NCBI GenBank assembly: GCA_040752635.1
Contig: JBFMGS010000100.1
Coordinates: 1-5,490 of the forward strand
Direction of reading: 5' to 3'
Source: JBFMGS01 sp040752635
GTDB taxonomy: Bacteria > Bacillota > SHA-98 > UBA4971
Length of the DNA: 5,490 bases
The position numbers and the translations under genes are program-made. Under the pieces are notes generated by a model, which saw only the letters and a list, made by a program, of their open reading frames with translations, was not told the DNA's origin and ran no database searches. Positions 4,397 through 5,490 of this stretch are shown here, one piece after another; within the stretch, counting starts at the first letter, position 1, and each line of letters begins with the position of its first letter.

Positions 4397-4834
4397 ATGC
4401 GACGAGAGTTCGGGTCGTTCATACGCGCATGGGAAAAGCGCTTTGAGGCCGCCAGGCGGCGAAGGGTCGAGCTGGCGCGGCAGGCTCGAAGTGAAGCACG
4501 AGCCATAGGCAGGATGCTCGCGGACAGGTTTGGGGTCGATGCCGTGTACCTCATCGGCTCTGCCTTGCACGAGGAGGAGTTCGACGACTCCTCGGACCTC
4601 GACATTGCAGTAAGGGGACTGGAGCCGGAACGCTACTGGGAGGCAGTGGCCGCAATCGAAGAGATGACGCGGTTTCCGTTTGACCTCATAGATCTGAAGG
4701 CTGCCACGAAGTCCCTCGTCGATAAGGTGCGAAGGGAAGGAGCGGTGTTGTATGGTGGTCGAGGAGAGGAGGCTCCTCAGCCTTGCTGCGGAACTGGCCA
4801 CGGATATGCAGGTGGTCCGGACGATAGCCGATGA
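4397..4834 (+). CDS. MNT-family nucleotidyltransferase, putative antitoxin of a HEPN/MNT pair
   Basis: This protein of 145 residues has a charged, helical N-terminus (1-45) and a minimal nucleotidyltransferase fold. Visible are YLIGSALHEEEFDDSSDLDIAV (51-72), with GS at 54-55 and the metal-binding DxD at Asp67/Asp69, and FPFDLIDL (93-100), which supplies the third acidic residue, probably Asp96. The GS-to-DxD spacing is 11 residues, one more than the common GSx10DxD. MNT proteins of this type neutralise HEPN RNases, in studied cases by AMPylating them. The next gene is such a partner. ATG 4397 is preferred: it has AGGG (4385-4388) 8 nt upstream and lies behind the promoter at 4342-4350. An in-frame ATG at 4349 overlaps the -10 box. 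Residues after about 120 (GGRGEEAPQPCC and on) overlap the HEPN gene and look non-conserved. Confidence 0.82.
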   Translation: MRREFGSFIRAWEKRFEAARRRRVELARQARSEARAIGRMLADRFGVDAVYLIGSALHEEEFDDSSDLDIAVRGLEPERYWEAVAAIEEMTRFPFDLIDLKAATKSLVDKVRREGAVLYGGRGEEAPQPCCGTGHGYAGGPDDSR

Positions 4835-5258
4835 GATCAAGAAGGACTGTGAAAACCTCACGGCGGGCAAGGAACCAGATCTTCTTACTATGATGGGCCT
4901 TGCCGCCCTCCTCCATCACTTCTATTCCGCCGCAGAGACCGCCTTTGAGAGAATCGTGAAGTACTTCGACGGGGGTTTGCCGATGGGGGACTCCTGGCAT
5001 AGAGATCTTCTATCCAGGGTCGCAACGGAAATCCCTGACGTAAGGCCGGCAGTCATTAGCAGAGCTCTCCAGAAACAGTTGGACGACTACCGGAGGTTTC
5101 GGCACTTGTTCAGGAACGTATACGAGCTCAACCTGGATTGGGACAAGCTTATCCCTCTCTTATCTCGGCTTCCCGCAGTCAACGGCAACCTCCAGGAAGA
5201 GCTCGGGGGGTTTACCGAGTTCCTGAGAACTCTGGCGGCGGAGGCTTCTCGCGAATAA
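4752..5258 (+). CDS. HepT-like HEPN domain protein, putative RNase toxin
   Basis: This protein of 168 residues is almost entirely helical. The segment LLTMMGLAALLHHFYSAAETAFERIVKYF (44-72) and the later DDYRRFRHLFRNVYELNLDWDKL (111-133) match the HEPN/HepT-like family that pairs with MNT nucleotidyltransferases. HEPN proteins are dimeric RNases using an Rx4-6H motif. Here Arg117 is followed by HLFRN, so the place I align with the catalytic His is Asn122; His118 may serve instead, or the protein may be inactive. The start is ATG 4752 with AAGGAG (4737-4742) 9 nt upstream, so the gene overlaps the antitoxin gene by 83 nt, favouring coupled translation. Toxin activity is inferred from family and context, not shown. 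Confidence 0.8.
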   Translation: MVVEERRLLSLAAELATDMQVVRTIADEIKKDCENLTAGKEPDLLTMMGLAALLHHFYSAAETAFERIVKYFDGGLPMGDSWHRDLLSRVATEIPDVRPAVISRALQKQLDDYRRFRHLFRNVYELNLDWDKLIPLLSRLPAVNGNLQEELGGFTEFLRTLAAEASRE

Positions 5259-5426
5259 GACCGTCATCTTAAGGACCAGTTCTTGCAGGGGGTCAAGGCG
5301 TTGCACGCAGAAATGGCGAACAGGGACCTCCCATGTGAACTCCTGGTCGAACCCAACTTGGGACACCAATTCCCCGGTGACTTCCCAGACATTCTTGCGT
5401 CCGCCATTGACTTCGTCCTGCGCTAA
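5259..5426 (+). pseudogene. C-terminal remnant of an alpha/beta hydrolase
   Basis: In the same frame as the HEPN gene, and directly after its TAA, about 55 open codons end at TAA 5424-5426. The translation includes GVKALHAEMANRDLPCELLV, then EPNLGHQFPGDF and a final helix DILASAIDFVLR. This is the typical last strand, catalytic-His loop (LGHQFP) and closing helix of esterases and dienelactone-hydrolase-like alpha/beta hydrolases. The nucleophile Ser region, oxyanion strand and everything else are absent, replaced upstream by the HEPN gene. The only in-frame ATG (5313) has no ribosome binding site. The best explanation is a gene truncated when the toxin-antitoxin cassette or another rearrangement arrived. 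Chance similarity cannot be excluded over so short a stretch. Confidence 0.55.
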
Positions 5427-5490
5427 GAGGCTGCACTTGGAGAGGGAAGGAACCCTAGTGTATCTCTGCCGGGGATAGTTCGTTCTTGCG

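Noticed and set aside
4127..4397. Minus-strand open frames between the last pilin and the MNT gene
   Set aside because: Two overlapping frames are open but neither has a convincing ribosome site or recognisable domain, and one runs into the pilin gene. I see no supported gene in 4184-4341.

Overview
The window looks like part of a bacterial chromosome, most likely a fairly GC-rich Gram-positive lineage (Bacillota-like). The grounds are strong Shine-Dalgarno sites, GTG starts, fluoride riboswitches, a type IV pilin cluster with a PilX-like member and a HEPN/MNT pair. This assignment is inference; the window holds no rRNA, tRNA or other phylogenetic marker.

Region 1 (positions 1-927, minus strand) is a fluoride-response block. 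Read leftwards, it holds a 66-codon unrecognised gene (927-727), a fluoride (crcB-motif) riboswitch (718-667) and crcB/fluC, a fluoride channel (637-251). Beyond crcB lie two perfect 21-bp tandem repeats that may form a promoter (192-151), a second fluoride riboswitch (147-85), an intrinsic terminator that overlaps the aptamer (93-59), and the first 13 codons of another gene that runs off the left edge (40-1). Two separate fluoride aptamers with apparently different expression platforms therefore lie in series. The first seems to control translation of crcB, the second transcription of the off-window gene.

Region 2 (992-4183, plus strand) encodes type IV pilin-like surface components. A 28-codon ORF overlaps by one base the start of a 592-residue PilX-like protein with a repeated, probably beta-helical middle. 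A 279-nt non-coding stretch of strong, partly mutually exclusive hairpins follows. Next come two minor prepilins with textbook N-methylation motifs (PilV/GspI-like and PilW/GspJ-like). The three would be membrane-anchored pseudopilins of one pilus or secretion pseudopilus. The assembly ATPase, platform protein and peptidase are not in this window.

Region 3 (4342-5258, plus strand) is a HEPN/MNT toxin-antitoxin pair behind an extended -10 promoter. An MNT nucleotidyltransferase overlaps a HepT-like HEPN protein. In the HEPN protein the position I align with the catalytic histidine reads Asn.

Region 4 (5259-5490) holds a C-terminal fragment of an alpha/beta hydrolase directly behind the HEPN stop codon, probably a gene remnant, and then 64 bases with nothing I can name. 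The 158 bases between the last pilin and the toxin-antitoxin promoter (4184-4341) show no supported gene or clear terminator.
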